NCBI RefSeq assembly: GCF_003148685.1
Contig: NZ_QGGR01000005.1
Coordinates: forward strand, 248,001 to 312,000
DNA from: Actinoplanes xinjiangensis
GTDB taxonomy: Bacteria; Actinomycetota; Actinomycetes; Mycobacteriales; Micromonosporaceae
Reading direction: 5' to 3'
DNA length: 64,000 nucleotides
This document shows positions 1 through 7,661 of the stretch, one piece after another (the first letter of the stretch is position 1; each line of letters begins with the position of its first letter). Below the pieces are notes generated by a model that ran no database searches, was not told the DNA's origin, and was given only the letters and a program-made list of their open reading frames with translations. The translations under genes were made by a program, and so were the position numbers.

Positions 1-1232
1 CGGTGTCCAAGCAGGGCATCCGGGCCGAGCTGCACGGTGTGGCGATCGTCAAGGTCGGCGGCAACGAGGGGGCGATCCGGGCGGCCGCCCAGCGGTTCCT
101 GCACCAGCAGGCCGAGATCGAGGACTTCACCCGTGAGGTGCTGGCCGGTGCGCTGCGGTCGATCGTCGGCCGGCTCACCATCGAGGAGATCATCCGGGAC
201 CGGGCGGCGTTCGCCAGCGCGGTCGCCGAGGAGGCCGAGCACTCGATGACCAACCAGGGTCTGGTGCTCGACGCGTTCCAGTTGCAGGACATCGTGGCCG
301 AGGGGTCGTACCTGCAGGATCTGGGTCGTCCGGAGGCGGCGCGCGTGCTCAAGGACGCGGCCATCGCCGAGGCCCGGGCCCGGCAGGCCGCCGAGCAGGA
401 GCGGCTGCTCGCCGAGGAGGCGATCGCCGAGGCGAACCGGAACCTGTCGCTGAAGCAGGCCGGCATCCAGGCCGAGATCGACGCGGCGAAGGCGCAGTCG
501 GCGGCGGCCGGCCCGCTGGCCCAGGCCGAGCGGGACCAGAAGATCCTGGCCGAGCAGCAGAAGGTGGCCGAGCAGAACGCCGAGCTCAAGCAGCGTCAGC
601 TCGACACCGAGGTGCGCAAGCCGGCCGACGCCGCCCGGTACCGGGTGGAGCAGGAGGCCGAGGCGGCCCGCAGCGCCGCGGTGCTGCACGCCGACGCGCA
701 GCGGCAGGCCACCATCGCGGCCGCGCAGGCGCAGGCCGAGACGGCCCGCCTGACCGGTGAGGGTGAGCGGGCCCGTCGTGCCGCGCTGGCCGAGGCGCAC
801 GCGATCGAGGGTGCCAAGGAGGGTGAGGCGGAGCAGCGCCGGCGTACCGCGATCGCCGAGGCGATCGAGCGGGAGGGCTCGGCCGAGGCCGCGGCGATCC
901 TCGCGAAGGGTCAGGCCGAGGCGGAGGCGATGGCGCGCAAGGCCGAGGCGTTCGCGCAGTACGGCGACGCGGCCGTCATCGACCTGCTGGTGAAGGTGCT
1001 GCCGCAGGTCGTCGAGGCGGCCAGCGCCCCGCTCGCCAACGTCGACAAGCTGACCGTCATCTCGACCGACGGCGCGACGTCGCTGACCAAGTCGGTGGCC
1101 GGCAACGTGGCGCAGGGTCTGCAGATCGGCACCGATCTGACCGGCATCGACCTGACCGGGCTGCTGGCCCGGCTCGGCGGCGGCAAGGTGAACGGCGAGC
1201 ACCCGGCGGTCGAGGGCAAGGTCCAGGACTGA
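1..1232 (+). CDS. Flotillin-like SPFH/band-7 protein, C-terminal part (5' end outside window)
   Basis: This is the last ~410 codons of a flotillin-family scaffold, a membrane-associated protein of lipid microdomains. The reading frame is open from the first base, and flotillins have an N-terminal membrane hairpin and SPFH start that are missing here, so the gene begins upstream; the GTG at position 3 is internal. The visible part starts in the SPFH domain (KQGI-AELHGVAIVKVGG, then LAGALRSIVGRLTIEEI), followed by a long Ala/Glu/Arg coiled coil (about residues 110-320, with many AEA, AEQ and AEAxA heptads) and the Gly-rich tail typical of flotillins. It ends six bases from the convergent lipoprotein gene. 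Function is inferred from family; confidence in the family is high. Confidence 0.85.
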   Translation, partial: VSKQGIRAELHGVAIVKVGGNEGAIRAAAQRFLHQQAEIEDFTREVLAGALRSIVGRLTIEEIIRDRAAFASAVAEEAEHSMTNQGLVLDAFQLQDIVAEGSYLQDLGRPEAARVLKDAAIAEARARQAAEQERLLAEEAIAEANRNLSLKQAGIQAEIDAAKAQSAAAGPLAQAERDQKILAEQQKVAEQNAELKQRQLDTEVRKPADAARYRVEQEAEAARSAAVLHADAQRQATIAAAQAQAETARLTGEGERARRAALAEAHAIEGAKEGEAEQRRRTAIAEAIEREGSAEAAAILAKGQAEAEAMARKAEAFAQYGDAAVIDLLVKVLPQVVEAASAPLANVDKLTVISTDGATSLTKSVAGNVAQGLQIGTDLTGIDLTGLLARLGGGKVNGEHPAVEGKVQD

Positions 1233-1238
1233 GCGGAC

Positions 1239-1829
1239 TCACCCGGCCGGCAGGCAGCTGCCGGTCGGGTTGTTCTCCAGCCGGAGCTGGGTGAAGTCGG
1301 TGCCGACGAGTTTGAAGGCGAACACCAGCCGGTCCTTGCGGCACGCTTTGCTGTCGGCGCCGACGGCGTGACCGTCGGCCTTGATGATGATCTCCCCGGA
1401 CGTCACCTCCAGTCCGGTCACCCATGGCCGGCGCAACTCGGCGGTGGGACTGCTGAGCAGCGGCTGATCGATCCGCCAGGGGCGCTGGGCCGGGGACGAG
1501 CCGTCGAAGACCTCCACGGTCGAGCTGTCGCACGCGCGGGCGACGAGCGCGTCGGCGATGCCGTCGCCGGTCACGTCGGCGGTCACCACCTGCTGGACGG
1601 TCGGCTCCCGGGTCTTGTCCTCGCACGGCAGGACGAAGGTGTCCCAGTCGGCGTCCTTGCCGGCGCTCGCGAGGTTGCCACCGGGTGCCTCGGCCTCGGG
1701 CAGGTCGGTTGACGTGGACGCCGACGCGGATGCGGTCGCCGAGGGCGACACGGACGGGGTGCTCTCTCCACCGGACGTGCACCCGGCCACCAGCATCAGC
1801 GCCACAAAGGGGACAAACCTCATGATCAC
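1239..1829 (-). CDS. Putative lipoprotein with FG-GAP-like motif
   Basis: A 196-residue predicted lipoprotein: short signal peptide with lipobox LVAGC, then a Ser/Thr/Pro-rich linker (about residues 20-45) and a globular domain. The stretch DVTGDGIADALVA resembles the calcium-binding loop of FG-GAP/VCBS repeats, but only one copy is visible. The GTG start at 1829 overlaps the stop of the thiolase-like gene as GTGA, which argues for translational coupling; an ATG two codons later (1823) is an alternative. It lies at the end of the steroid operon and may be cotranscribed, but nothing in it points to steroid metabolism. Function unknown. Confidence 0.7.
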   Translation of the reverse strand: MIMRFVPFVALMLVAGCTSGGESTPSVSPSATASASASTSTDLPEAEAPGGNLASAGKDADWDTFVLPCEDKTREPTVQQVVTADVTGDGIADALVARACDSSTVEVFDGSSPAQRPWRIDQPLLSSPTAELRRPWVTGLEVTSGEIIIKADGHAVGADSKACRKDRLVFAFKLVGTDFTQLRLENNPTGSCLPAG

Positions 1830-2965
1830 AGACTAGAGGCGAGGACCAGTCCGCTCGTCGGAACTCCGGTTCCCGCGGTGACCAGCACCGGGCCGTCACC
1901 GGGCACCTGGTTGACGGCGGTGCCGCGGATCTGGCGGACCGCTTCGGCGATGCCGTTCATGCCGTGGATGTACGCCTCCCCCAGCTGCCCACCGTGCGGG
2001 TTCACCGGCAGCCGGCCGCCCAGCTCGATCCCGCCGTCCGCGATCAGGTGCCGGGCCTCCCCCCGGGGGCAGAAACCGAGTTCCTCCAACTGCATGAGGA
2101 CGTACGGGGTGAAGTGGTCGTACAGCACGGCGGTGCGGATGTCGGCCGGACCGTACCCGGATCGCCGCCACAGCTGCCGCGCGACCACCCCCATCTCCGG
2201 CAGCGCCCCCATCTCCGGCCGGTAGTAGCTGGTCATCACGTACTGGCCGGGCCCGCTGCCCTGTGCCGACGCGGCCACCACCGCGGGCGGCCGGGCCAGA
2301 TCACGGGCCCGCTCCAGCGACGTCACGACCACCGCGACCGCCCCGTCACTCTCCTGGCAGCAGTCGAGCAGCCGCAACGGTTCGGCGATCCACCGGGACG
2401 CGCGATGGTGGTCGAGGGTGATCGGCCGGCCGTGGAACCACGCGTACGGGTTGGTCGCCGCATGCCGCCGCGCCGCCACCGTGACCCGGCCGAAGTCGTC
2501 GGCGCTCGCTCCCGAGTCGTGCAGGTAGCGCCGGGCGACCATGGCGACCTGCGCGGCCGGGGTGGCCAGGCCCATCGGCGCGTGCCAGCCCGCGTCCGGG
2601 TCGGGTGAGGCGTAGGCCTGGCCGAACCGCCGGCCGGACCGCTCGTTGAGGGCGCGGTAGCAGACCACCACGTCGGCCAGCCCGGCGTCGACGGCGAGGA
2701 CCGCCTGCTGCACCACCGCGCACGCGGCGCCTCCGCCGTACCCGATCCGGGTCAGGAACGTCAGTTCGGCGATGCCCAGCTCGCGGGCGACGGCGATCTC
2801 GCTGTTGCCGTCCATGGTGAAGGTGACCAGGCCGGAGACGTCGGCGGGGCGCAGGCCGGCGTCGTCGAGGGCGGCCCGGATCGCCTCGACGGCCAGGCGC
2901 AGCTCGCTTCGGCCGGAGTCCTTGGAGAACTCGGTGGCGCCGATCCCGGCGATCGCGGCGGTCAC
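1826..2965 (-). CDS. ltp2: Thiolase-fold lipid-transfer protein, Ltp2-type steroid side-chain aldolase
   Basis: A 379-residue thiolase-superfamily protein of the SCPx/Ltp branch. In mycobacteria Ltp2 acts with the DUF35 domain of ChsH2 to split the 17-hydroxy C3 side-chain CoA ester by a retro-aldol reaction, releasing propionyl-CoA and the 17-keto steroid. Visible family marks are AAIAGIGATEFSK at the N-terminus, GGGAACAVVQQAVLAV, YDHFTPYVLMQLEELGFC and the C-terminal NPHGGQLGEAYIHGMNGI. GTG 2965 is chosen because it overlaps the upstream stop as GTGA and the protein then begins exactly where the family does; the longer frame to 3121 is Arg-rich shadow. Its position directly after a ChsH2/ChsH1-type gene supports the assignment. 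Substrate (cholesterol or another sterol) is inferred. Confidence 0.85.
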   Translation of the reverse strand: MTAAIAGIGATEFSKDSGRSELRLAVEAIRAALDDAGLRPADVSGLVTFTMDGNSEIAVARELGIAELTFLTRIGYGGGAACAVVQQAVLAVDAGLADVVVCYRALNERSGRRFGQAYASPDPDAGWHAPMGLATPAAQVAMVARRYLHDSGASADDFGRVTVAARRHAATNPYAWFHGRPITLDHHRASRWIAEPLRLLDCCQESDGAVAVVVTSLERARDLARPPAVVAASAQGSGPGQYVMTSYYRPEMGALPEMGVVARQLWRRSGYGPADIRTAVLYDHFTPYVLMQLEELGFCPRGEARHLIADGGIELGGRLPVNPHGGQLGEAYIHGMNGIAEAVRQIRGTAVNQVPGDGPVLVTAGTGVPTSGLVLASSL

Positions 2966-4230
2966 GAGGCCACCGCGCCGTCCCCGGAGAGGCCGGCGCC
3001 GTCGGGGGGCGCCACCTCGACGGTTCCGGTGACGTGCACGCCGGAGGCGGTGCGGCCGGTCACCTCGACACGGTCGCCGAACACCTGGCCGGTGAAGGTA
3101 AGGGTGTCGTAGGCGTGGCACGGCGTACCCAACCGGATCCTGATGCTCCTGATTCTGATCGCCGGGCCGAGCCGGTCGGTGACGAAACGCTGGACCAGAC
3201 CGGTGGTGGTGAGGATGTTGACGAAGATGTCCTTTCCGCCGAGGCGGACGGCGGCGTCACGGTCGTGGTGGACGTTCTGGAAGTCCCGGGTCGCCAGCGC
3301 GGTGCTGATGATCAGCGTGGGGGTGACGTGCAGTTCCCACGGGTCCAGCGTGGGCACGTCGGGGTGCCAGACCGGCAGGCCCGCGTCGAACGCGACACGC
3401 ACCGGGTCGCCGATCTCCGGGCGCGGGCCGCGGTACTCGGCGACCATCCGAACGCCTTCGGCGAGATCCACGAGCGCGATCGTGTACGGGGCACGCCGCC
3501 CCGGTACCGGCGGATGGTGGTGGACGACGTAGCTGTGGATCGTTCCGGCGCCGGTGGCCACGGTGTACTCCGGCTTGACGGAACCGCAGTCGGGGCAGGC
3601 CGGGCCGGGCGGGTGGCGCAGGGCACCGCACGCGCCGCAGCGTTGCAGGCGCAGTTCGCCGGCGGCGACGCCGTCCCAGAAGAAGGTGTTGTCCGCGGTC
3701 ACCACCGGCCGGATCGGCTCGGCGCGCGGGGTCTCCGGTGGCTTCTCCGGCCGGTACCGCAGGATCCGGAACGTCATCTCGGCGACCGGCTCGTCACCGA
3801 CCAGCCACCTGGTCGTGGTGGTGATGAACCAGCCCTCACCGAGCGAGGTGCGCTTCGGGCCGACCACCGAGGTGAGCCGGCTGCGGACGGTGACCTCTTC
3901 GCCGACCCGCAGGTACCGGTGATAGGTCTGCGCGGAGTCGGTGGCGACCACGGCACCGAACCCCGACCTGTCGCAGGCGCCGGACACGACCTGGAGCGGA
4001 TCGTCGGCGGACGGCGGCGCCAGCCCGCGCATCGTCCAGACCTGGATCATGGCGGGTGGCGCGGTCCCGGTGCGTTCGTAGGACGGGTTCGCGTCGCCCA
4101 TCGCCTCCAGCCAGGACCGGATCATCGGCAGGTTGACCGGATCCCGGCCGGGTTTCGCCGGGGTCTCCCCCGCCGGTAGCAGCAGGTCCGCTGCCGCGAG
4201 CGGGGAGGACGGGGCGGCCTCCGTCGTCAT
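2962..4230 (-). CDS. Fused ChsH2-ChsH1-type steroid enoyl-CoA hydratase with DUF35 domain
   Basis: This 422-residue protein joins three domains. An N-terminal MaoC-like hotdog (about 30-160, MIRSWLEAMGDANPSY) is followed by a DUF35 OB-fold with a zinc ribbon (about 175-290, CGACGALRHPPGPACPDCG) and a C-terminal MaoC hotdog (about 295-410). The last carries the hydratase Asp and His in ATRDFQNVHHDRDAA and IFVNILTTTGLVQRFVTD, sequences typical of ChsH1. In mycobacteria ChsH2 (MaoC plus DUF35) and ChsH1 are separate proteins that form a heterotetramer hydrating the C3 side-chain enoyl-CoA of cholesterol; here they are one chain. The DUF35 part is the docking partner of the aldolase encoded next. 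Domain calls are firm; the exact substrate is inferred. Confidence 0.87.
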   Translation of the reverse strand: MTTEAAPSSPLAAADLLLPAGETPAKPGRDPVNLPMIRSWLEAMGDANPSYERTGTAPPAMIQVWTMRGLAPPSADDPLQVVSGACDRSGFGAVVATDSAQTYHRYLRVGEEVTVRSRLTSVVGPKRTSLGEGWFITTTTRWLVGDEPVAEMTFRILRYRPEKPPETPRAEPIRPVVTADNTFFWDGVAAGELRLQRCGACGALRHPPGPACPDCGSVKPEYTVATGAGTIHSYVVHHHPPVPGRRAPYTIALVDLAEGVRMVAEYRGPRPEIGDPVRVAFDAGLPVWHPDVPTLDPWELHVTPTLIISTALATRDFQNVHHDRDAAVRLGGKDIFVNILTTTGLVQRFVTDRLGPAIRIRSIRIRLGTPCHAYDTLTFTGQVFGDRVEVTGRTASGVHVTGTVEVAPPDGAGLSGDGAVAS

Positions 4231-4234
4231 GGCT

Positions 4235-5377
4235 TCACCTCGGCACTCTCGGCAGGCCCAGGCCCGCGCTCGCGATGATCTCCCGCTGGATCTCGTTGAC
4301 CCCGCCGCCGAACGTCATCACCAGGTCCCGGCGCTCGTGCACGTCGAGCCAGTCGAGCAGCTCCGCCGTCGCCGGATCACCCGGGTCGCCGTGGCGGGCG
4401 ACCACCTCGGACAGTTCCTGCTCGAGCCGCAGCAGCCGCTCCGACGAGAAGACCTTGGTCGCCGAGGCGTCCGCGGGCTGCGGCGCGTCCCCGGCGACCT
4501 GCCAGTTGAGCAGCTCGTTCACGCGGCGCGCGGCGTGGGTGCGGGCCAGGGCGCGGCGGACGTCCGCCTCCTTCTCGACCCCCGCGGCGTACGCCCAGTC
4601 GCGCACCCGATCGAACAGGGCACCCATCCGCCCGGCCGGCCCGAGCATGACGCGTTCGTGGTTCAGCTGGGTGGTGATCAGTCGCCACCCGTCGCCCTCA
4701 CCACCGACCCGCCGCGCGACCGGCACCCGTACACCGCTGAGATAGGTCGCGTTGACGTGATGCGTCCCGTCGCACGTGATGATCGGCGTCCACGAATAGC
4801 CCGGATCCCGCGTGTCCACGATCAGGATCGACAGCCCGCGGTGCCGCTGCGCCGACGGGTCGGTCCGGCAGGCCAGCCACAGGAAGTCCGCCTCGTGCGC
4901 CCCGGTGGTGAACGTCTTCTGCCCGTCGACCACGTACTCGTCGCCGTGCCGCACGGCCCGCGTCCGCAGCGCGGCCAGATCGGTGCCCGCCTCCGGCTCG
5001 GTGTAGCCGATCGCGAAATGCAGCTCCCCGGCCAGGATCCGCGGCAGGAACTCCCGCCGCTGCTCCGCCGACCCGTGCGCCAGCAGGGTCGGCGCGACCG
5101 TCTGCAACGTCACCGCGGGCAGCGGCACGTCGGCGCGCGCCGCCTCGTTGACGAAGATCTGCTGCTCGGCATGGCCGAGCCCACGGCCGCCGTACTCCTC
5201 CGGGAACCCGAGTCCCAGCCACCCGTCGCGGCCGAGGCGGGACACCAGGTCACGAAACGCGGCACCATGCCGTTGCCGCAGCAGCACGCGCCGCTCCGCG
5301 GGCGTCAGGACCGTGCCGAGGTACGACCGGAGCCGCGCCTGGAGCCTCTGCTGTTCCTCGGTCAGTTCGATGAACAC
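4235..5377 (-). CDS. chsE2: Acyl-CoA dehydrogenase, ChsE2/FadE29-type subunit
   Basis: A 380-residue acyl-CoA dehydrogenase that, with its partner gene upstream, would form the alpha2beta2 enzyme dehydrogenating steroid CoA esters with a short side chain. Visible marks are FIELTEEQQRLQARLRSYL, the FAD/substrate motif FAIGYTEPEAGTDLAALRT, VDGQKTFTTGAHEADFLWLACRTD, and LNHERVMLG, where the Glu sits at the usual catalytic-base position. GTG 5377 is the start that aligns with the family and overlaps the upstream stop by 16 bases; the longer open frame upstream is Arg/Pro shadow. The gene order ChsE1-ChsE2-ChsH-Ltp2 matches the mycobacterial igr operon. Confidence 0.85.
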   Translation of the reverse strand: MFIELTEEQQRLQARLRSYLGTVLTPAERRVLLRQRHGAAFRDLVSRLGRDGWLGLGFPEEYGGRGLGHAEQQIFVNEAARADVPLPAVTLQTVAPTLLAHGSAEQRREFLPRILAGELHFAIGYTEPEAGTDLAALRTRAVRHGDEYVVDGQKTFTTGAHEADFLWLACRTDPSAQRHRGLSILIVDTRDPGYSWTPIITCDGTHHVNATYLSGVRVPVARRVGGEGDGWRLITTQLNHERVMLGPAGRMGALFDRVRDWAYAAGVEKEADVRRALARTHAARRVNELLNWQVAGDAPQPADASATKVFSSERLLRLEQELSEVVARHGDPGDPATAELLDWLDVHERRDLVMTFGGGVNEIQREIIASAGLGLPRVPR

Positions 5378-6339
5378 ACGCGCTCCCCCAGGACCGTCAG
5401 CCGGTACTCGCCGCCGCCGAGGAACCGGACCAGGTCCCGGATCAGCGCGGTGTGCCGGTGCAGCGGGTAGTCGATCGACAGGCCGAGCCCGCCGTGCAGG
5501 TGGTGGCAGGTGCGGGCGGCCGGTGGCGCCTCGGCGGTGAACCACTGGGCGGCGATGTCGAGGTCGTCGTCGGCGTCGCGGCCGGTGCCGAGCCGCCAGA
5601 GGGCGCCGGTCACCGCCAGGTGCAGGGTGCGGCCGGCCACGTAGACGTCGGCGATCTGCTGCGCGACGGCCTGGAAGGTGGCCAGTGGCTTCCCGAACTG
5701 CTCCCGGGTCCGCACGTGCTCGGCGGTCAGCGCGAGTGCTCCGGCGAGAGCCCCGTCCCCCAGCGCACAGGCCCCGGCGAGGGCGCATCGATGCAGATCC
5801 GCGTGGCACTCCGCGCCGCTCAAGGGCTGCGCCGGGGCGTTGTCGAGGCGCAGGATGCCGTCGGTCAGGGTGACGCCCGGGGCGGCCGGGTCGACGATCA
5901 CGACGGCCGGGCCGGCGACCGTCACCAGCAGCCGGTCGGCGGCGGTGACGCCGGTCTTGACGCCGGTGACCGTCCCGTCCGGGGCGAGCGCGGTGCGGGG
6001 CGCGGCCGGCAGCGGGTCGCCGGGTTCGGCGAGGGCGGCGCCGAGCGCCGGGCCGGTCAGCAGTTCGTCCTGCTGCGCCCGGGTGCCCCAGCGGGCGACC
6101 GGCAGGACGCCGAGCGCGAGGTGGTGCAGGGCGGGGACGTCGACGGCGCGGCGGCCGATCGCGGTGAGCACGAGCGCGGTCTCCAGCACACCGAGCCCGG
6201 CCCCGCCGAGTCGCTCCGGGACGGCCAGTGTGAGCAATCCGGCCTGGCCGAGCGCGGCCCACGGCTTGTCGGTCCCGTCCAGCACCTCGGCCGCGAGACG
6301 GGTGATCGCCTCCTGCGTCTCGTCCAGCCGGAAATCCAT
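5362..6339 (-). CDS. chsE1: Acyl-CoA dehydrogenase, ChsE1/FadE28-type subunit
   Basis: A 325-residue, short acyl-CoA dehydrogenase starting MDFRLDETQEAITRLAAEVL, close in length and opening to FadE28 (ChsE1). In ChsE1-ChsE2 each active site is built from both subunits, so this partner is expected to supply part of the FAD site and not act alone. LTAEHVRTREQFGKPLATFQ and ADVYVAGRTLHLAVTGALWRL are standard dehydrogenase C-terminal motifs. The ATG at 6339 lies 9 bases from a KstR operator, so repression of the whole operon from here is likely. It is the first gene of a four- or five-gene minus-strand operon. Confidence 0.83.
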   Translation of the reverse strand: MDFRLDETQEAITRLAAEVLDGTDKPWAALGQAGLLTLAVPERLGGAGLGVLETALVLTAIGRRAVDVPALHHLALGVLPVARWGTRAQQDELLTGPALGAALAEPGDPLPAAPRTALAPDGTVTGVKTGVTAADRLLVTVAGPAVVIVDPAAPGVTLTDGILRLDNAPAQPLSGAECHADLHRCALAGACALGDGALAGALALTAEHVRTREQFGKPLATFQAVAQQIADVYVAGRTLHLAVTGALWRLGTGRDADDDLDIAAQWFTAEAPPAARTCHHLHGGLGLSIDYPLHRHTALIRDLVRFLGGGEYRLTVLGERVCSSN

Positions 6340-6348
6340 GAGACAGAT

Positions 6349-6362
6349 TAGAACACGTTTCA
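6349..6362. promoter_or_regulatory. KstR operator (TAGAACACGTTTCA)
   Basis: The 14-mer fits the KstR consensus TnnAACnnGTTnnA at every fixed position. It lies in the divergent intergenic region between the chsE1-type gene and kstR, close to both starts, so it can serve autorepression and control of the catabolic operon. The consensus is known from mycobacteria and rhodococci; binding here is inferred. Confidence 0.85.
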
Positions 6363-6440
6363 GTTTATGGTCGCCACCGCCGGGTGACACGGGGACGCAA
6401 CGTCCCGTTGCTAGGCTTGATTCACCGGGAAGGAGAGACC

Positions 6441-7070
6441 ATGGCGACAGCGAGAACGAGTACCACTACGCGCAGTGCTCTAGCGGGCGCTGAGGTGGAG
6501 CAGGGTTCGGCCGCACAGCGTGATCGGCGGCGGCGGATCCTCGAGGCGACGCTGGCGCTGGCCTCCAAGGGCGGTTACGACGCGGTGCAGATGCGCACGG
6601 TCGCGGAGCGGGCCGGGGTGGCCCTCGGCACGCTCTACCGCTACTTCCCGTCGAAGATCCACCTGCTGGTGTCGGCGCTCGCCTCCGAGTTCGAGTCGAT
6701 CCAGGAGAAGCTCGGGCGCAAACCCATTCCGGGCGATACGCCGTACGATCGGATGATCTTCGTCCTCGGCCGGATGACCCGCGCCATGCAGCGCGAACCG
6801 CTGCTCGCCGAGGCCATGACGCGGGCCTTCATGTTCGCCGACCCGTCAGCGTCCGCCGAGGTCAACGCGGTGGCGCGGCTGATGGAGGAGATGTTCACCC
6901 GGGCCATGCACTCCGGCGACGACGTCGAGCCGACGGCGGACGACCGGGCGAAGGCGCGGGTGATCGGTGACGTGTGGCTGTCCAACCTGGTCGCGTGGGT
7001 GACGCGCCGGGCCTCGGCCAACGACGTGGTCAACCATCTCGAGTTGGCCACCCGCCTGCTCCTGCACTGA
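6441..7070 (+). CDS. kstR: TetR-family repressor of steroid catabolism KstR
   Basis: A 209-residue TetR-family repressor very like mycobacterial KstR. The DNA-binding segment GGYDAVQMRTVAERAGVALGTLYRYFPSKIHLLVSAL is nearly the known KstR sequence (here quoted in part: GGYDAVQMRTVAERAGVA, then GTLYRYFPSK), and the ligand domain keeps MTRAMQREPLLAEAMTRAF and VIGDVWLSNLVAWVTRRASA. KstR responds to a steroid CoA thioester and represses ring and side-chain genes. ATG 6441 is preceded by a clear AGGAGAG Shine-Dalgarno. A frame-compatible GTG at 6384 would add a tail overlapping the promoter and is rejected. The adjacent operator is described separately. Confidence 0.95.
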   Translation: MATARTSTTTRSALAGAEVEQGSAAQRDRRRRILEATLALASKGGYDAVQMRTVAERAGVALGTLYRYFPSKIHLLVSALASEFESIQEKLGRKPIPGDTPYDRMIFVLGRMTRAMQREPLLAEAMTRAFMFADPSASAEVNAVARLMEEMFTRAMHSGDDVEPTADDRAKARVIGDVWLSNLVAWVTRRASANDVVNHLELATRLLLH

Positions 7071-7083
7071 TCCGCCCGCCCAC

Positions 7084-7149
7084 TCCGCCGCGCCTCGCGG
7101 GATACCGCTGTGACGCACTCCCACAGGGTCGGCGCGAGGTGGCGGCGGA
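7084..7149. terminator. Imperfect inverted repeat between convergent genes
   Basis: TCCGCCGCGCCTCGCG at 7084-7099 pairs with CGCGAGGTGGCGGCGGA at 7133-7149 with one or two mismatches around a loop of about 33 bases. It sits in the short gap between the stops of kstR and the SRPBCC gene, so a two-way terminator is likely. No T-tract is present. Confidence 0.45.
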
Positions 7150-7162
7150 CGCGGTGGAGCCG

Positions 7163-7594
7163 TTACTGGACCAGGTCGGTCAGCTTCTCCAGGGCCTGCC
7201 TGGCGGCGGGACCGGCCTGCTTCTCCAGCATGGCGGCCATCGGGCCGTTGAGGGCGGGCCCGATGAACTCCATCTCGTAGGTGATCTTCGAGCCGGCGCC
7301 CTCGGGTTCGATGATGAAGCGGTTCTTGGCCTTGACACCCATCGGGCCGTCGCCGGCCATCTCGAGACGGTTCGGGGCGTCCGCCGTGACGACCTTCCAG
7401 GCCATCTCGGCGGGCATGCCCATCAACTTCACCTTCTGCTTGTACGTGGCGCCCTCCGTCACCGCGGCCGGCAGGTCACCGGTGAAGCCCTGGTGCATGC
7501 TGTTCCACTCGGGGGTCCGGGGCAGATCGGTGACGACCTGCCACACCTTGTCGGGCTCGGCGGCGGAGTTGGCCGAGACGGTCACCTTGGGCAT
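7163..7594 (-). CDS. SRPBCC (START/polyketide-cyclase-like) family protein
   Basis: A 143-residue SRPBCC-fold protein, a family with a deep hydrophobic pocket for lipids and steroids. Motifs are PDKVWQVVTDLPRTPEWNSMHQGF at the N-terminus and the amphipathic C-terminal helix AARQALEKLTDLVQ. ATG 7594 is chosen because AGGAGG lies seven bases upstream; the ATG at 7600 abuts that Shine-Dalgarno. It follows kstD-type gene on the same strand with a 67-base gap, so shared KstR control from the operator at 9347 is plausible. Ligand and role are unknown; a steroid-binding job is inferred from context only. Confidence 0.75.
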   Translation of the reverse strand: MPKVTVSANSAAEPDKVWQVVTDLPRTPEWNSMHQGFTGDLPAAVTEGATYKQKVKLMGMPAEMAWKVVTADAPNRLEMAGDGPMGVKAKNRFIIEPEGAGSKITYEMEFIGPALNGPMAAMLEKQAGPAARQALEKLTDLVQ

Positions 7595-7661
7595 GAGCAT
7601 TCCTCCTGGTTCAGGCGACCGGCCGGGCGGAACTGGTCCGCCGGCCGGCCGCGAGGTCCTG

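Noticed and set aside
1057-1899. 280-residue minus-strand frame over flotillin and lipoprotein genes
   Set aside because: Arg-rich composition and overlap with two better genes; a GC-rich shadow frame.
2966-3121. N-terminal extension of the Ltp2-type protein
   Set aside because: Arg-rich shadow of the hydratase gene; the GTG at 2965 fits the family and the GTGA overlap.
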